A stretch of 60,951 nucleotides of DNA from Lachnospiraceae bacterium (GTDB lineage: Bacteria > Bacillota > Clostridia > Lachnospirales > Lachnospiraceae), in the NCBI GenBank assembly GCA_910575255.1, contig CAJTEM010000030.1:1-60951 (forward strand), read 5' to 3'. Shown here one piece after another: positions 9,526-18,709 of this stretch. The notes beneath the pieces are model-generated. The model was not told the origin of the DNA. It searched no databases and saw nothing but the letters and a program-made list of their open reading frames with translations. Within the stretch, counting starts at the first letter, position 1, and each line of letters opens with the position of its first letter. The translations under genes and the position numbers were made by a program.

Positions 9526-10854
9526 TTAATCTGCCCTTCTTATGTTTTTTAAAAAAAACATATATGAAATAACATTGAGCATCAATGCTCCAATCCATGC
9601 CATACCTTCTGCATATATGGTTGCTGCAAATCCAAATACAGGTAATCCAAAGTAAACAGCAGGTATACGAATAATCATTTCAATTATTCCAGAACACATA
9701 GGTATAGCAGGTTTACCTAATCCTTGAACGCAACTGCGAAAAACAAACAATAAATTCAAAAGAACAATAAATACTGCTAACAATTTTAGAAAGATTGAAG
9801 CATAATCAACAGCATCCTGTCCACAAAGCATTAATTTTGCCAGCAAATCGGAAAAGAAAAATAGTACTATTCCAAGCAATAGTGCTGAAAGAAGCGCCAT
9901 TATGCCTGCAGTTCTTGTACCACTACGAATTCTTTCAAACTTCTTACCACCAAAATTCTGACCTGAAAATGAAGATATTGCAAAACCAATAGTTATTCCC
10001 GGCAACATAAAAAAATTTAGATATTTATTACAGACAGAATATGCTGATGTATAAACAACGCCATAACCATTTATACAACTTTGAACAAATATGCATCCGA
10101 CAGAAGTAATTGAATTCATAAATGCCATTGGCAAGCCGTTTTTCAACAATTCCATTACTAATCTAAAGTTGAAAATGAAATCACGTTTGTTAATTTTTAG
10201 TTCATTCATTCTATGTAATCTAAAACAACAAATAACAACAGAAATTAATTGTGAAACGATTGTTGCATATGCTGGTCCGGAAACACCAAATTTGAATAAA
10301 AAAATCAATAATAAATCCAATATTATGTTTAATGCAGATGAAACACCTATTGCTAATAAGGGAGTTCTGCTGTCACCCATTCCTCTTAAAATTGATGATA
10401 GTAAATTGTATGCTACCGTAATGAGCAAACCGCTGAATATAATGTAGCCATAAGTTAAACAATCGTTTAAAAGTTCATCATCCGTTTGTATGATCTGTAA
10501 AATTGGTTTTAAAAGTAATAAACCTACCGCTGAAAAAAGAACCCCAAATACAGCAGATATTTTTATAGATGAAGCAATTATTTCTTTCAGCTTACTTAAA
10601 TCTTGTTCTCCACAGGCTTGAGATATATTAACAGAAAAGCCATTTGTTATGCCCATAATAAACCCCGTTAAGAAAAAAGAAAATGTTGTGAAATTACCGA
10701 CGGCGGCAAGGGAATTGTCCCCCAATCCCTTCCCGATAATAACCATGTCTGCCAATGAATATACCTGTTGTAATATATTGGAAAATAACATCGGAAAGAA
10801 AAAAATTAAGAATGACTTTGTTACTGAACCTTTGGTAAAATCTATTTTATTCAT
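9526..10854 (-). CDS. MATE-family multidrug/cation efflux transporter
   Basis: A 442-residue polytopic membrane protein with about 12 helices in two repeats. It starts NKIDFTKGSVTKSFLIFFFP, and internal GMGDSRTPLLAIG and VQGLGKPAIPM loops are typical of MatE/NorM-type exporters, which swap drugs or organic cations for Na+ or H+. Length is normal for the family. The gene is notably AT-rich compared with its neighbours, which suggests transfer. It is divergent from the AraC-family regulator at 11019, which probably controls it; both promoters would lie in the 165-bp gap. Confidence 0.9.
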   Translation of the reverse strand: MNKIDFTKGSVTKSFLIFFFPMLFSNILQQVYSLADMVIIGKGLGDNSLAAVGNFTTFSFFLTGFIMGITNGFSVNISQACGEQDLSKLKEIIASSIKISAVFGVLFSAVGLLLLKPILQIIQTDDELLNDCLTYGYIIFSGLLITVAYNLLSSILRGMGDSRTPLLAIGVSSALNIILDLLLIFLFKFGVSGPAYATIVSQLISVVICCFRLHRMNELKINKRDFIFNFRLVMELLKNGLPMAFMNSITSVGCIFVQSCINGYGVVYTSAYSVCNKYLNFFMLPGITIGFAISSFSGQNFGGKKFERIRSGTRTAGIMALLSALLLGIVLFFFSDLLAKLMLCGQDAVDYASIFLKLLAVFIVLLNLLFVFRSCVQGLGKPAIPMCSGIIEMIIRIPAVYFGLPVFGFAATIYAEGMAWIGALMLNVISYMFFLKNIRRAD

Positions 10855-11018
10855 GATTACACCGTCCTCAAACTAATCTTATTTAGTTTTATCATTAATG
10901 ATATAGAACTTATATCAAAAAGCTTGCTTTTTTATCAAAATTATGGTGTAATCAAAAATAACTTAAGATTATGCAACCTTATGAATTTAGAATTTGTTAT
11001 TATATAAAGGAATATTTT

Positions 11019-11783
11019 ATGAAAATAAGAATAGAACTTAATAGACAATTATATTTGCAAAAGGTACATGGATATAAAAAAGAATCATACTATTTAAGAG
11101 ATTCTGTATTTGAAGCAATAACAAGTGGAGATATAGAAAAATTGAAAATTCTTATTTCTTCGGGAATGATAAAGCTTTCTACTGAAATGAGAGTTTTATC
11201 AGAAAATCAATTAAATAATATGAAGTATCATTTTGTGATTATTGCAACACTCCTTGCAGAATCAAGTCTGGGCAGCGGATTAGGCCATGATGAAGCTTAT
11301 ATGATAGCAGATATTTACAGTCAAAAATCGGACAAAGCTGCAACATGTGAGGATCTGCAGGTTTTGCTTGAGGATATGTGTTTGGATTTTGCTAAACGAA
11401 TATGCGAAATAAAAAAGGACGATATAATATCAATTCATATCAGAAAATGTATAGATCATATTTATGAAGATCTAAATGCAGATTTATCTACGAAAGGATT
11501 AGCTGATTTTACAAAGCTAAATGTATCCTATCTATCGAAATTATTTAAGCAGGAAACTGGGCAAACTATTAAATCCTATGTTACTGCCGCTAAAATGGAT
11601 ACAGCGCAAAATCTGTTAAAATATAGTAATTTAAGTTATTTTGAAATTTCTGCATCACTTGGATATTCTTCACAAAGTGCTTTTACATATGCTTTTAGAA
11701 AATTTACAGGTATAACTCCCAAAAAATACCGCGAAAAAAATTATGAAGCAAATAATTACATTGAAGACAATAACCTTTTCTGA
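11019..11783 (+). CDS. AraC-family transcriptional regulator
   Basis: A 254-residue protein with a C-terminal pair of helix-turn-helices: CIDHIYEDLNADLSTKGLAD starts the first, and FEISASLGYSSQSAFTYAF with FTGITPKKYRE forms the second. The N-terminal half has no obvious cupin motif. The start is placed at 11019 because AAAGGA sits 7 bp upstream; an in-frame ATG at 10971 has no such site. Divergent transcription from the MATE gene and similar low GC suggest that it regulates that exporter and that the two moved together. Confidence 0.85.
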   Translation: MKIRIELNRQLYLQKVHGYKKESYYLRDSVFEAITSGDIEKLKILISSGMIKLSTEMRVLSENQLNNMKYHFVIIATLLAESSLGSGLGHDEAYMIADIYSQKSDKAATCEDLQVLLEDMCLDFAKRICEIKKDDIISIHIRKCIDHIYEDLNADLSTKGLADFTKLNVSYLSKLFKQETGQTIKSYVTAAKMDTAQNLLKYSNLSYFEISASLGYSSQSAFTYAFRKFTGITPKKYREKNYEANNYIEDNNLF

Positions 11784-12034
11784 TTATGAGGACGTTGATG
11801 ATTCCCTGCCTTGTGCGTACAATATATTAAAGCGCCAACTTGTATAATGCTAACTGATTAAGACTTACACCCTCCATTTTTTGATAAATCCCGATTCCCC
11901 AGTATGTCAAACTGGAAATGGTTGAGAAAGACGCTATATTAAAATCCAAAATCTTTCAGAAATCCTATTCCGTTTAGCAAGTTAATGCTGTATAATAGAG
12001 CCAGCGATAAACCGGAGTTGATAGAGGGAAAACT

Positions 12035-12313
12035 ATGGAATATAAGGACTATATTAAGCAAGGCTTGAATGGGAATGACCCATTAAAATTAATATTATGC
12101 GGAAATATACAGGGGACGGAAAATGATAAAGTAGGCGTTGTATCAGTTGTGTATGCTACAAATGATAAGGACTCAGCAGAACAAAAAATGAATGAATTGA
12201 TTGCCGTCAATCCTAATAATTATTACATGGTTTATAGTGTGCCACTAAATGTTGATTTGACGGAACTTTCTCATTATCCTTCAATAGCAATTTCTAAAGA
12301 TGATTTAAAATAA
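12035..12313 (+). CDS. Hypothetical protein, 92 aa
   Basis: A small soluble protein without a signal or membrane helix. The frame has a good ribosome-binding site (AGAGGG) and AT-rich codon use like the MATE/AraC pair. It contains an alternating strand-helix pattern (LKLILCGNIQG, VGVVSVVYATND, YMVYSVPLN). I do not recognise the family. It lies just before a block of gene remnants, so it may be the only intact survivor of an island. Confidence 0.6.
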   Translation: MEYKDYIKQGLNGNDPLKLILCGNIQGTENDKVGVVSVVYATNDKDSAEQKMNELIAVNPNNYYMVYSVPLNVDLTELSHYPSIAISKDDLK

Positions 12314-12336
12314 AAGCAACCGAAATTTAGGAGGGA

Positions 12337-12637
12337 ATGGAGTTTTTAGGATATGCAAGGCAGGTAGTTCAGCAGATGGAACTTCTGGAATCAAGATATA
12401 TTGATAAGAAACCTGCAAAACAAAGGTTTTGCGTTTCAACGCAGCATTATACTTTCACAACAAATGCGTTTGTGGAATTGATACAACGTTTTGGGAATCT
12501 TCCAATTATTCGGAGGAACTTTTCAGCAATGAACCTGCTGAAAGGAGTATTAAGGTCAGTGACCGTGCAGCGATTGTAAATCTGATGATCGGATTGGATG
12601 GATATACAATTTCAAAAGGATTTTTACTTCAGTTTGT
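12337..12637 (+). pseudogene. Broken LysR-family regulator (effector-domain remnant)
   Basis: Frame 1 reads GYARQVVQQMELLESRYI and then STQHYTFTTNAFVELIQRFG, which fits the hinge and start of a LysR substrate-binding domain. A second frame then gives SEELFSNEPAERSIKVSDRA and IGLDGYTISKG, the end of the same domain. The HTH half and the middle are missing and the frame is shifted, so this is a pseudogene. Confidence 0.5.
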
Positions 12638-12795
12638 CAATGTAAAAATCTATTTATTCGGAATTACGGCATTGACAGGGCATGAACCAGGCGATGTACT
12701 GATGCTTACGGGTGTGGGTGAAGTATTTCCATTTATGAGAATCCATACGTTACTGAAAGCTTTGCAGCCGTATTTTTCGGATGTTCCGATACGAG
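12638..12795 (+). pseudogene. brxB: Fragment of BREX protein BrxB
   Basis: The translation VLMLTGVGEVFPFMRIHTLL followed by KALQPYFSDVPI matches the conserved C-terminal core of BrxB (DUF1788), a component of BREX phage-defence systems. It is about 50 residues out of roughly 200 and is fused in frame to the LysR remnant upstream. No PglX, PglZ or BrxL was found in the window. Confidence 0.5.
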
Positions 12796-12984
12796 GTTGG
12801 TCAGTATGTTGGTACAGATACCGATATGCTTTTGAATCTCCAGTCTCTGACAAAAAAGATTGGCAGTGAGCGCGAAGGTAAGATTTGGGTTATCTGCACC
12901 GGACAGGAAGCCATTGATGAAATCATCAAAGTTCGTGCCGATGAGTTCTCCCATATTCAGGCTCGTTTCAGGACGTACCTTTCA
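12793..12984 (+). pseudogene. brxC: Fragment of BREX P-loop protein BrxC
   Basis: The frame reads EVGQYVGTDTDMLLNLQSLT, then GKIWVICTGQEAIDEI and FSHIQARFRT, as in the central ATPase region of BrxC (usually about 1200 residues). The conserved DE-containing Walker B region just upstream is replaced by brxB sequence, so an internal deletion joined the two genes. Sequence after about 12984 no longer matches. Confidence 0.55.
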
Positions 12985-13046
12985 AAAACGCTTAACTTAC
13001 TGACACTGCCCGTGAAAAGCAGCTACGGTTATGAATGTAACAAACA

Positions 13047-13160
13047 GGATATGAAAACAGCAGAACAACTATGGACATCTACGCAAAGGTGAAGTATAAT
13101 AATCCAGAGGAGTTGTTTGGTGCAGGAAACGTTGTTTTTCATCAGGTCACGGATGATTGA
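13047..13160 (+). pseudogene. C-terminal remnant of a tyrosine integrase
   Basis: The frame reads SRTTMDIYAKVKYNNPEELF, the end of a phage or transposon integrase just around the catalytic Tyr (T-T-M-x-I-Y-A). The rest of the recombinase is missing. It suggests that the BREX-bearing island entered by integrase and then collapsed. Confidence 0.45.
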
Positions 13161-13338
13161 AAGACTGCTGCTTTCTGTGGTTCCCGTATAGGATACTGAA
13201 CAATGAAAAGGCGAGAAAGCCCGAGATATCACGGAAAAACGGCATTAAGAGAATTTTAGTATGCTCTGAAGGCTGCATGTCGGGTTCCGCGGTTTAGGAA
13301 GAGATAAACAGGAAAATTATACAGATGCAAGAATATGG

Positions 13339-13366
13339 ACTCCGCAGGTTTTTCTGCGGAGTTTTT
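13339..13366 (+). terminator. Rho-independent terminator
   Basis: A 9-bp perfect stem (ACTCCGCAG with its complement), 6-base loop, then a T-run. It separates the remnant block from the exonuclease gene. Confidence 0.8.
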
Positions 13367-13406
13367 CATAGAACATTCGAGGAACTGTAAGATTATGGAG
13401 GAAACG

Positions 13407-14108
13407 ATGGACAGACAAAAGAAGGGCAGGCGCCTGGCCGGTTACCGGCCGGATTATGTGGTGTTTGATCTGGAAACCACAGGATTAAGTCCGGTGACTG
13501 ACCGGATTATCGAGATTTCTGCAGTGAAAGTGAAAGACGGCAAGGTTCAGGATACCTTTTCCGCCTTGGTGAATCCCGGCCGGCCGATACCTGCCGCTGC
13601 TTCCCGGGTCAATGGAATCACAGATGCCATGGTAATGGATGCGCCGGCTCTGAAAGCTGTATGGGGGCGTTTTCTGGACTTTATTGGGGATGAGATATTG
13701 GTGGGACATAACATACATAGCTTTGACATGAAGTTTTTAAATGCAGCGATGCAGGAGCTTTACAAACAGGATCTGGGGAATGATTATATCGATACCCTGT
13801 ATATGGCAAGAAATTGCATGAAGGATCTGTCCCGCCACCGTCTGGTGGATCTGGCTGTCTGTTTTGGGATCAGCACGGAGGGCGCTCACCGGGCTCTCAA
13901 TGACTGTATAATGAATCAGAAATGTTTTGAGGAAATGGGCAGGCGGATGGCAGGAAGCAGTCACAGCGGAGCCCGGAACACGGAAAAAGAAGCATGCCCC
14001 AGATGCGGGGGAGTTCTGGTGAAACGAAACGGGAGATATGGTGCTTTCTATGGATGCGCCAATTATCCCGGATGCAGATATACAAGGAATGCAGAAAATA
14101 ATATTTAG
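13407..14108 (+). CDS. DEDDh 3'-5' exonuclease (DnaQ-like) with zinc-ribbon tail
   Basis: An exonuclease of the DNA polymerase III epsilon type: Exo I VVFDLETTGLSP (D and E metal ligands), Exo II GHNIHSFDMKFL, and Exo III H-R-A-L-N-D. A C-terminal four-Cys ribbon (CPRCGG ... GCANYPGCRY) is of the topoisomerase I zinc-finger type and probably binds DNA. This fusion is common in Clostridia and is likely a repair or proofreading accessory nuclease, not the replicative subunit. The start at 13407 has GGAGG 5 bp upstream; ATG 13395 is an alternative. Confidence 0.85.
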   Translation: MDRQKKGRRLAGYRPDYVVFDLETTGLSPVTDRIIEISAVKVKDGKVQDTFSALVNPGRPIPAAASRVNGITDAMVMDAPALKAVWGRFLDFIGDEILVGHNIHSFDMKFLNAAMQELYKQDLGNDYIDTLYMARNCMKDLSRHRLVDLAVCFGISTEGAHRALNDCIMNQKCFEEMGRRMAGSSHSGARNTEKEACPRCGGVLVKRNGRYGAFYGCANYPGCRYTRNAENNI

Positions 14109-14172
14109 GATTCCCTGCCGGCAAAAAGCAGCAGGCAGATATATTTGGGAATATAACAGAAAGGATACCCAT

Positions 14173-14949
14173 ATGAACCAGAAAAATACAGCAAAAACCG
14201 TTTTTCTTACCAGTAGTCCGGATGCCTCTTACCAGGAAGAGGGGAAGTGGGTGACTGGCCCCTTTACTTCCAGGAACCGATTCTTAGAACAGTTTCAGAA
14301 GGCCTGTCCTAAGCATCCGCAGGTGCTTATGATCACAGCCACCCCCGATGATCCTGCGAAGAATCAGGAAATGAGTGAATATTTTACAAAGGTGTTTGCT
14401 GCAAGCAGGATTGAGACAAAGGCGCTGCGGATGTTGGAGAGGTCTACGGCGGGCTGCCTGGCAGAATGGTTGTCAATGAGTGATGTGGTGATTCTGGGAG
14501 GCGGACACGTACCGACGCAGAATCACTTTTTTCACGAGCTGGGACTGCGGGAGAAGTTACAGAATTTCAGCGGTGTGATCATGGGAATCAGCGCCGGAAG
14601 CATGAATTGCGCAGAAGTGGTGTATGCACAGCCCGAGCTTGCGGGAGAAGCTTCAGATCCAGGTTACCGACGGTTTCTGGAAGGGCTGGGACTGACCAGG
14701 CTGCAGATTCTGCCGCATTATCAGATGGTAAAGGATTATACACTGGATGGATTGCGGCTGATAGAGGAGATTACCTGTCCGGACAGTGTGGGACGGGAGT
14801 TTTATGCCCTGGAGGATGGCAGCTATGTGATGTGTGCAGACGGGCATGAAATTCTATATGGAAATGCATACCGGATTGCAGACGGAGAGCTGGCTGTGAT
14901 CTGCCGTGACGGAGATATGCTGGAGCTTAGGAACCCTCATTTCGTTTAG
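14173..14949 (+). CDS. Peptidase S51 family protein (cyanophycinase/dipeptidase E-like)
   Basis: A 258-residue class I glutamine-amidotransferase-fold hydrolase. The nucleophile elbow is MGISAGSMN (Ser) and the preceding VVILGGGHVPTQNHF loop is typical of S51 enzymes. A His in QILPHYQMV fits the family's catalytic His. Such enzymes cleave Asp-containing dipeptides or related small peptides in the cytoplasm. The start at 14173 is chosen over upstream codons for its AAAGGA site. A 9-bp hairpin (CGTGCCTGA arms, about 14952-14984) follows the gene but has no T-run. Confidence 0.8.
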   Translation: MNQKNTAKTVFLTSSPDASYQEEGKWVTGPFTSRNRFLEQFQKACPKHPQVLMITATPDDPAKNQEMSEYFTKVFAASRIETKALRMLERSTAGCLAEWLSMSDVVILGGGHVPTQNHFFHELGLREKLQNFSGVIMGISAGSMNCAEVVYAQPELAGEASDPGYRRFLEGLGLTRLQILPHYQMVKDYTLDGLRLIEEITCPDSVGREFYALEDGSYVMCADGHEILYGNAYRIADGELAVICRDGDMLELRNPHFV

Positions 14950-15048
14950 AACGTGCCTGAAAATTCATTCCTGGTCAGGCACGCCCCACTTCAGACACGC
15001 CCTGGCAAAAAGAAGCAAATTACCATACTAATTCAAAAAAACACAGCA

Positions 15049-15077
15049 TTGTCGTCTTGTTGTATAAATTGTATAAT
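15049..15077 (+). promoter_or_regulatory. Sigma-A-type promoter of the sugar-uptake operon
   Basis: TTGTCG at 15049 and TATAAT at 15072 are separated by 17 bp, about 58 bp before the binding-protein ATG. This is the best match to a vegetative promoter in the gap. Confidence 0.65.
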
Positions 15078-15134
15078 ATTTTACGGAAACAAGAAAATAA
15101 TAACAGCGTTTGCGACAAATGAGGGAGGTATTTT

Positions 15135-16259
15135 ATGAGAAAAGCTTTTGTTATGGTAATGGCGGCTTCACTTTTGGCGGCAACCCTTGGCGGATGTGCG
15201 ACATCGAACCAGAAGGCAGCAGAGAGTTCCGCAGAGACAACAGCGGCGCAGACAAAGACGGATGAGACGGCGGCAGAAGAGGCGGCAGAAAGCCCAGAGT
15301 CAGAAGCAGCAAAAGAAATGGAAGAGGCCTCTGCAGAAGGGGCTGAGTATGCGGTAAAACCCAGACAGATTACGGATCGGAAGATCAAGCTGGGCCTGAT
15401 TCCGGTGACTATGAATACCGCATACACGATGACCATTAATGGGGCCAAAAAGCATATTGCAGAAACCGGTGATAATATTGAACTGATCGTTCAGGCGCCT
15501 TCCAGCAATGCCAGCACGATCACGGAGCAGGGAAACATCATGGAGACCATGATCCAGCAAAAGGTAGATGCGATTGCCCTGGCTACGGAATCCGATGAAT
15601 CTATGCTGCCGTATCTGAGAGAAGCAGCAGAAGCGGATATTCCGGTATTTTTGTTTAATATGACTGAGATCAATGACCAGAATATTTATTATGTTTCCAG
15701 CATCGGATATGATCAGGAGCAGGCAGGACGGGAGATCGGAGCCTGGATTAATGAGAATCTGGGTGCAGAGCCGCAGAAGATTGCGGTTCTGGAGGGATAT
15801 GCAGGCGTGGTTAACACCAAAAGAATGGATGGGTTCTATGAGTCAACCAAGGAGAATGAGAACCTCCCGGTTGTGGCATCACAGACGGCGGAGTGGACCA
15901 GAGAAAAGGGACAGAGTGTGACGGAAAGTATTCTGACCTCGAATCCGGATATCACGATTCTCTACGGACCGTATGATGAGATGGTTTTAGGAGGGCTGAC
16001 CGTAATCAAGGAAAGGAACCTTCTTGATCAGATTGCAGTGGTGGGCTTTGGATGTACAAAGGACGGTGTGGCAGCCATTGAGGCCGGAGAGATGCAGGCA
16101 ACGATCGATGTGGGTGAGTATGGAACAGGCTTCGATATCGTAGACGCGGTCACGGATTTCTGCATCCATGGCAAAGAGGTGGAGAAGGTGATCAACCGGC
16201 CGTCAAAGGTGTACGACAAGAACAATCTGGACGAGCTTGACCGGGTGATATTTGAATAG
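15135..16259 (+). CDS. Sugar ABC transporter substrate-binding lipoprotein (RbsB-like)
   Basis: A 374-residue lipoprotein: signal peptide with lipobox LGGC (Cys21), a low-complexity Ala/Glu spacer (about 22-70), and then a type 1 periplasmic-binding fold of the ribose/galactose class (KIKLGLIPVTMNTAYTMTIN, QQKVDAIALATESDESMLPY, NTKRMDGFYE, VVGFGCTKDGVAAIEAG). It captures a sugar outside the membrane for the ATPase at 17219 and the permease at 18699. A terminator directly after the gene lets the binder be made in excess over the membrane parts. The sugar cannot be read from the sequence. Confidence 0.85.
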   Translation: MRKAFVMVMAASLLAATLGGCATSNQKAAESSAETTAAQTKTDETAAEEAAESPESEAAKEMEEASAEGAEYAVKPRQITDRKIKLGLIPVTMNTAYTMTINGAKKHIAETGDNIELIVQAPSSNASTITEQGNIMETMIQQKVDAIALATESDESMLPYLREAAEADIPVFLFNMTEINDQNIYYVSSIGYDQEQAGREIGAWINENLGAEPQKIAVLEGYAGVVNTKRMDGFYESTKENENLPVVASQTAEWTREKGQSVTESILTSNPDITILYGPYDEMVLGGLTVIKERNLLDQIAVVGFGCTKDGVAAIEAGEMQATIDVGEYGTGFDIVDAVTDFCIHGKEVEKVINRPSKVYDKNNLDELDRVIFE

Positions 16260-16271
16260 AGGCTGCAAAAA

Positions 16272-16299
16272 AGGGCTGTTGCAGATAACAGCCCTCTTT
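16272..16299 (+). terminator. Attenuating terminator inside the sugar operon
   Basis: A 9-bp stem (AGGGCTGTT arms, 6-base loop) is followed by C-TTTT. It is placed between the binder and the rest of the operon, as is usual for ABC import operons. Confidence 0.75.
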
Positions 16300-16348
16300 T
16301 ATACCAAAAGAAAGCGGCATTCGCATGCTTTGCGGAAAGGAGTGGCTT

Positions 16349-17173
16349 ATGGCAAACAAAAGAATGTATATCATCAGCGGAGGAATGATTCAGTGTGATC
16401 TTGCCAATATGGTTTGTATGCCGGCATTGGGGAATGCCAGAGAGCATGAGGTAAAAAGTATCTGGGCAGATTCTCCGGTTACCTGCATGCTGATTGAGAA
16501 TGAAGAAGGACTGGTATTGTTTGATACCGGCTGCCATCCCGATGCGATGAAGGGCCGGTGGGATGAAGGGAATCGGATGCGGACACCGGTATCCATAGAC
16601 GAGAGAGAAGGGGTGCTGGCAGCGCTGGAAATGCTTGGCTACCGGACAGAGGATGTAAAATACATTGTGCTTTCGCATCTTCATGAGGATCATGCAGGCT
16701 GTATCGAATTTTTCAGTCAGGCGAGGGTGGTGGTGAGTGACAAGGAGCTGACCGGGACCATGAGGCTGTATGCCCTGCATGGCGATATGGGAGGGTACAT
16801 CAGGAAGGATATCCGTGCCTGGCTGGATAAGGAGATCTGCTGGGATCTGATTGCAGAGGAAGAAGAGGAGCGGGAGCTTCTGGACGGGATCCGGATTCTG
16901 AATTTCGGATCCGGACATACCTTTGGGATGATGGGACTTCTCGTGAATCTGAAGGACAGCGGGAATTATCTGCTTGTGTCAGACTGCGTGAATACGAAGG
17001 AGAATTACGGCCCGCCGATCCGTTTTCCGGGGCTGGCTTACGATACGATCGGTTATCAGAAGACGGTTGAGAGAATCCACAGGCTGGAAAGGAAATATCA
17101 GGCCAAAGTATTGTTCGGCCATGATATCGGGCAGTACCGGGAGCTTAAGCTGGCGCCGGAATTTTACAGCTGA
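16349..17173 (+). CDS. Metallo-beta-lactamase-fold hydrolase (AHL-lactonase-like)
   Basis: A 274-residue MBL-fold enzyme with the dinuclear metal motif SHLHEDHAGC (H-x-H-x-D-H), later H in FGSGHTFGMMG, D in LLVSDCV, and a C-terminal H in FGHDIGQY. The overall pattern is that of the N-acyl homoserine lactonase/AiiA-type family. It is set between the binder and the ATPase of a sugar importer, so a sugar lactone or similar ester is a more likely substrate than a signal molecule; this is inference. The start is at 16349 (AAAGGAG upstream). Confidence 0.75.
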   Translation: MANKRMYIISGGMIQCDLANMVCMPALGNAREHEVKSIWADSPVTCMLIENEEGLVLFDTGCHPDAMKGRWDEGNRMRTPVSIDEREGVLAALEMLGYRTEDVKYIVLSHLHEDHAGCIEFFSQARVVVSDKELTGTMRLYALHGDMGGYIRKDIRAWLDKEICWDLIAEEEEERELLDGIRILNFGSGHTFGMMGLLVNLKDSGNYLLVSDCVNTKENYGPPIRFPGLAYDTIGYQKTVERIHRLERKYQAKVLFGHDIGQYRELKLAPEFYS

Positions 17174-17218
17174 TGCTTCGATGCAGCAGGATCGTGATGG
17201 TGGGAGGAAGGAGGAAGG

Positions 17219-18709
17219 ATGAAAGAAGTAGTACTGGAAATGAAAGATATCCACAAATCCTTCGGTTCCGTAAAGGTGCTGAAGGGGGTGGATCTGACCC
17301 TGCGCAGGGGGGAGGTACTGGGACTGATCGGTGAAAACGGCGCCGGTAAATCCACGATGATCAAGATACTCTGCGGAATCTATAAGGCGACCTCAGGAGA
17401 GATCCGGATGCATGGGAAGAAGGTGGACATATCCGATGCGCAGACGGCAAGAAAGCTTGGGATCAGCACAATTTATCAGGAACTGAGCGTGGTTCCGGAG
17501 CTGAACGCGGCCCAGAATATTTTTCTGAATCGGGAACAGGCCAGGGGAAAGGGGCTGTTTGCGGGTCTAAAGGAAAAAGAGATGGAAAAGGCAGCCGAGG
17601 ATATCCTGTCCGGGCAGCTGAAGGTACAGATGGATGTGAGAGTTCCGTTAAAGAGGGTTCCTCTCGCCCAGAAGCAGATGGTGGAGATTGCCAGGACTGT
17701 CAGTGTGGATGCCAGGATTATCATCATGGACGAGCCGACGGCATCGCTGCAGGCAGCAGAGCGGGAGCAGCTGTTCCGGGTGATTGGGGAGCTGAAGGCA
17801 AAGGGCTGCTCGATGATCTTTATTTCCCATCATCTGGAAGAGCTGCTGGAGATCTGCGATACGATTTCGATTCTGCGGGACGGACAGAAGGTGGACGAGG
17901 GACCGACAGCGGAGTTTGGAATGGAACGGATTATCTCCGGAATGGTAGGAAAGGAACTGAAAAACAAATATCCCAAAAGGAAAAGCCAGATCGGAGAGGT
18001 GCTGCTTCAGGCAGAGAAGATCTCTGACGGAAAAGTGTTTGAGGATATTTCTTTTACACTTCATCAGGGGGAGATTCTGGGAATTGTGGGACTGGAGGGC
18101 TGCGGAAAAAATGAGGTGATCCGGACGTTGTTTGGCGAGCGGAAGCTGAAGAGCGGAAGCATACAGGTCAAGGGAAAGCCATATCCGAATACGATCTGCG
18201 GCGCCATGGAGGCGGATATTGGCTTTCTGCCTGCGGAGCGAAAGGTGGAGGGGCTGTTTTTAAAGCAGGACTTGGCCTGGAATATGTCGATTGCATCCCT
18301 GGAAAAGCTCTGCCGGTATCGGACGATCCGAAGGACTCAGGAGAATCAGACGGCCGGAGATTTCATTAAACGCCTGAATATCAAATGCAGCGGCAGCGCT
18401 CAGAGGATTGCGTCTTTAAGCGGCGGCAACCAACAGAAGGTGATGCTGTCCCGATGGATTCTTGCAGATGCCCAGGTGCTTCTTTTGGAGGAACCGACCA
18501 GAGGGATCGATATCCATGCCAAGACAGAAGTCTACGAGACGATCGGAGCGTGCGTGGCAGAGAAAAAGGGAGTGATTGTGGTATCCTCAGAGGAGGAAGA
18601 GGTGATCGGAATCTGTGACCGGATTCTGGTGATGAAGCATGGGAAGGCAGTAGCCGAACTGGAGGCGGCGAAGGCAACAGCAGAGGAGATAAAACAATAT
18701 GCAGTCTAA
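17219..18709 (+). CDS. Sugar ABC transporter ATP-binding protein (RbsA/MglA-like)
   Basis: A 496-residue tandem ABC ATPase of the CUT2 class. Domain 1 has Walker A GENGAGKST, an ISTIYQELSV Q-loop and Walker B IIIMDEPTASL. Domain 2 has the usual weakened Walker A (GLEGCGKNE), signature LSGGNQQK and Walker B VLLLEEPTRGID. It powers uptake through the permease at 18699, whose start it overlaps by 11 bp. Length and motif pattern are typical. Confidence 0.9.
   Translation: MKEVVLEMKDIHKSFGSVKVLKGVDLTLRRGEVLGLIGENGAGKSTMIKILCGIYKATSGEIRMHGKKVDISDAQTARKLGISTIYQELSVVPELNAAQNIFLNREQARGKGLFAGLKEKEMEKAAEDILSGQLKVQMDVRVPLKRVPLAQKQMVEIARTVSVDARIIIMDEPTASLQAAEREQLFRVIGELKAKGCSMIFISHHLEELLEICDTISILRDGQKVDEGPTAEFGMERIISGMVGKELKNKYPKRKSQIGEVLLQAEKISDGKVFEDISFTLHQGEILGIVGLEGCGKNEVIRTLFGERKLKSGSIQVKGKPYPNTICGAMEADIGFLPAERKVEGLFLKQDLAWNMSIASLEKLCRYRTIRRTQENQTAGDFIKRLNIKCSGSAQRIASLSGGNQQKVMLSRWILADAQVLLLEEPTRGIDIHAKTEVYETIGACVAEKKGVIVVSSEEEEVIGICDRILVMKHGKAVAELEAAKATAEEIKQYAV

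Noticed and set aside
14952-14984. Terminator after the S51 peptidase gene
   Set aside because: The stem is good but no T-run follows, so it was kept only as a hairpin note.
16028-16918. 296-codon minus-strand frame across the binder/MBL junction
   Set aside because: It spans two well-supported plus-strand genes and a terminator and has no recognisable motif.
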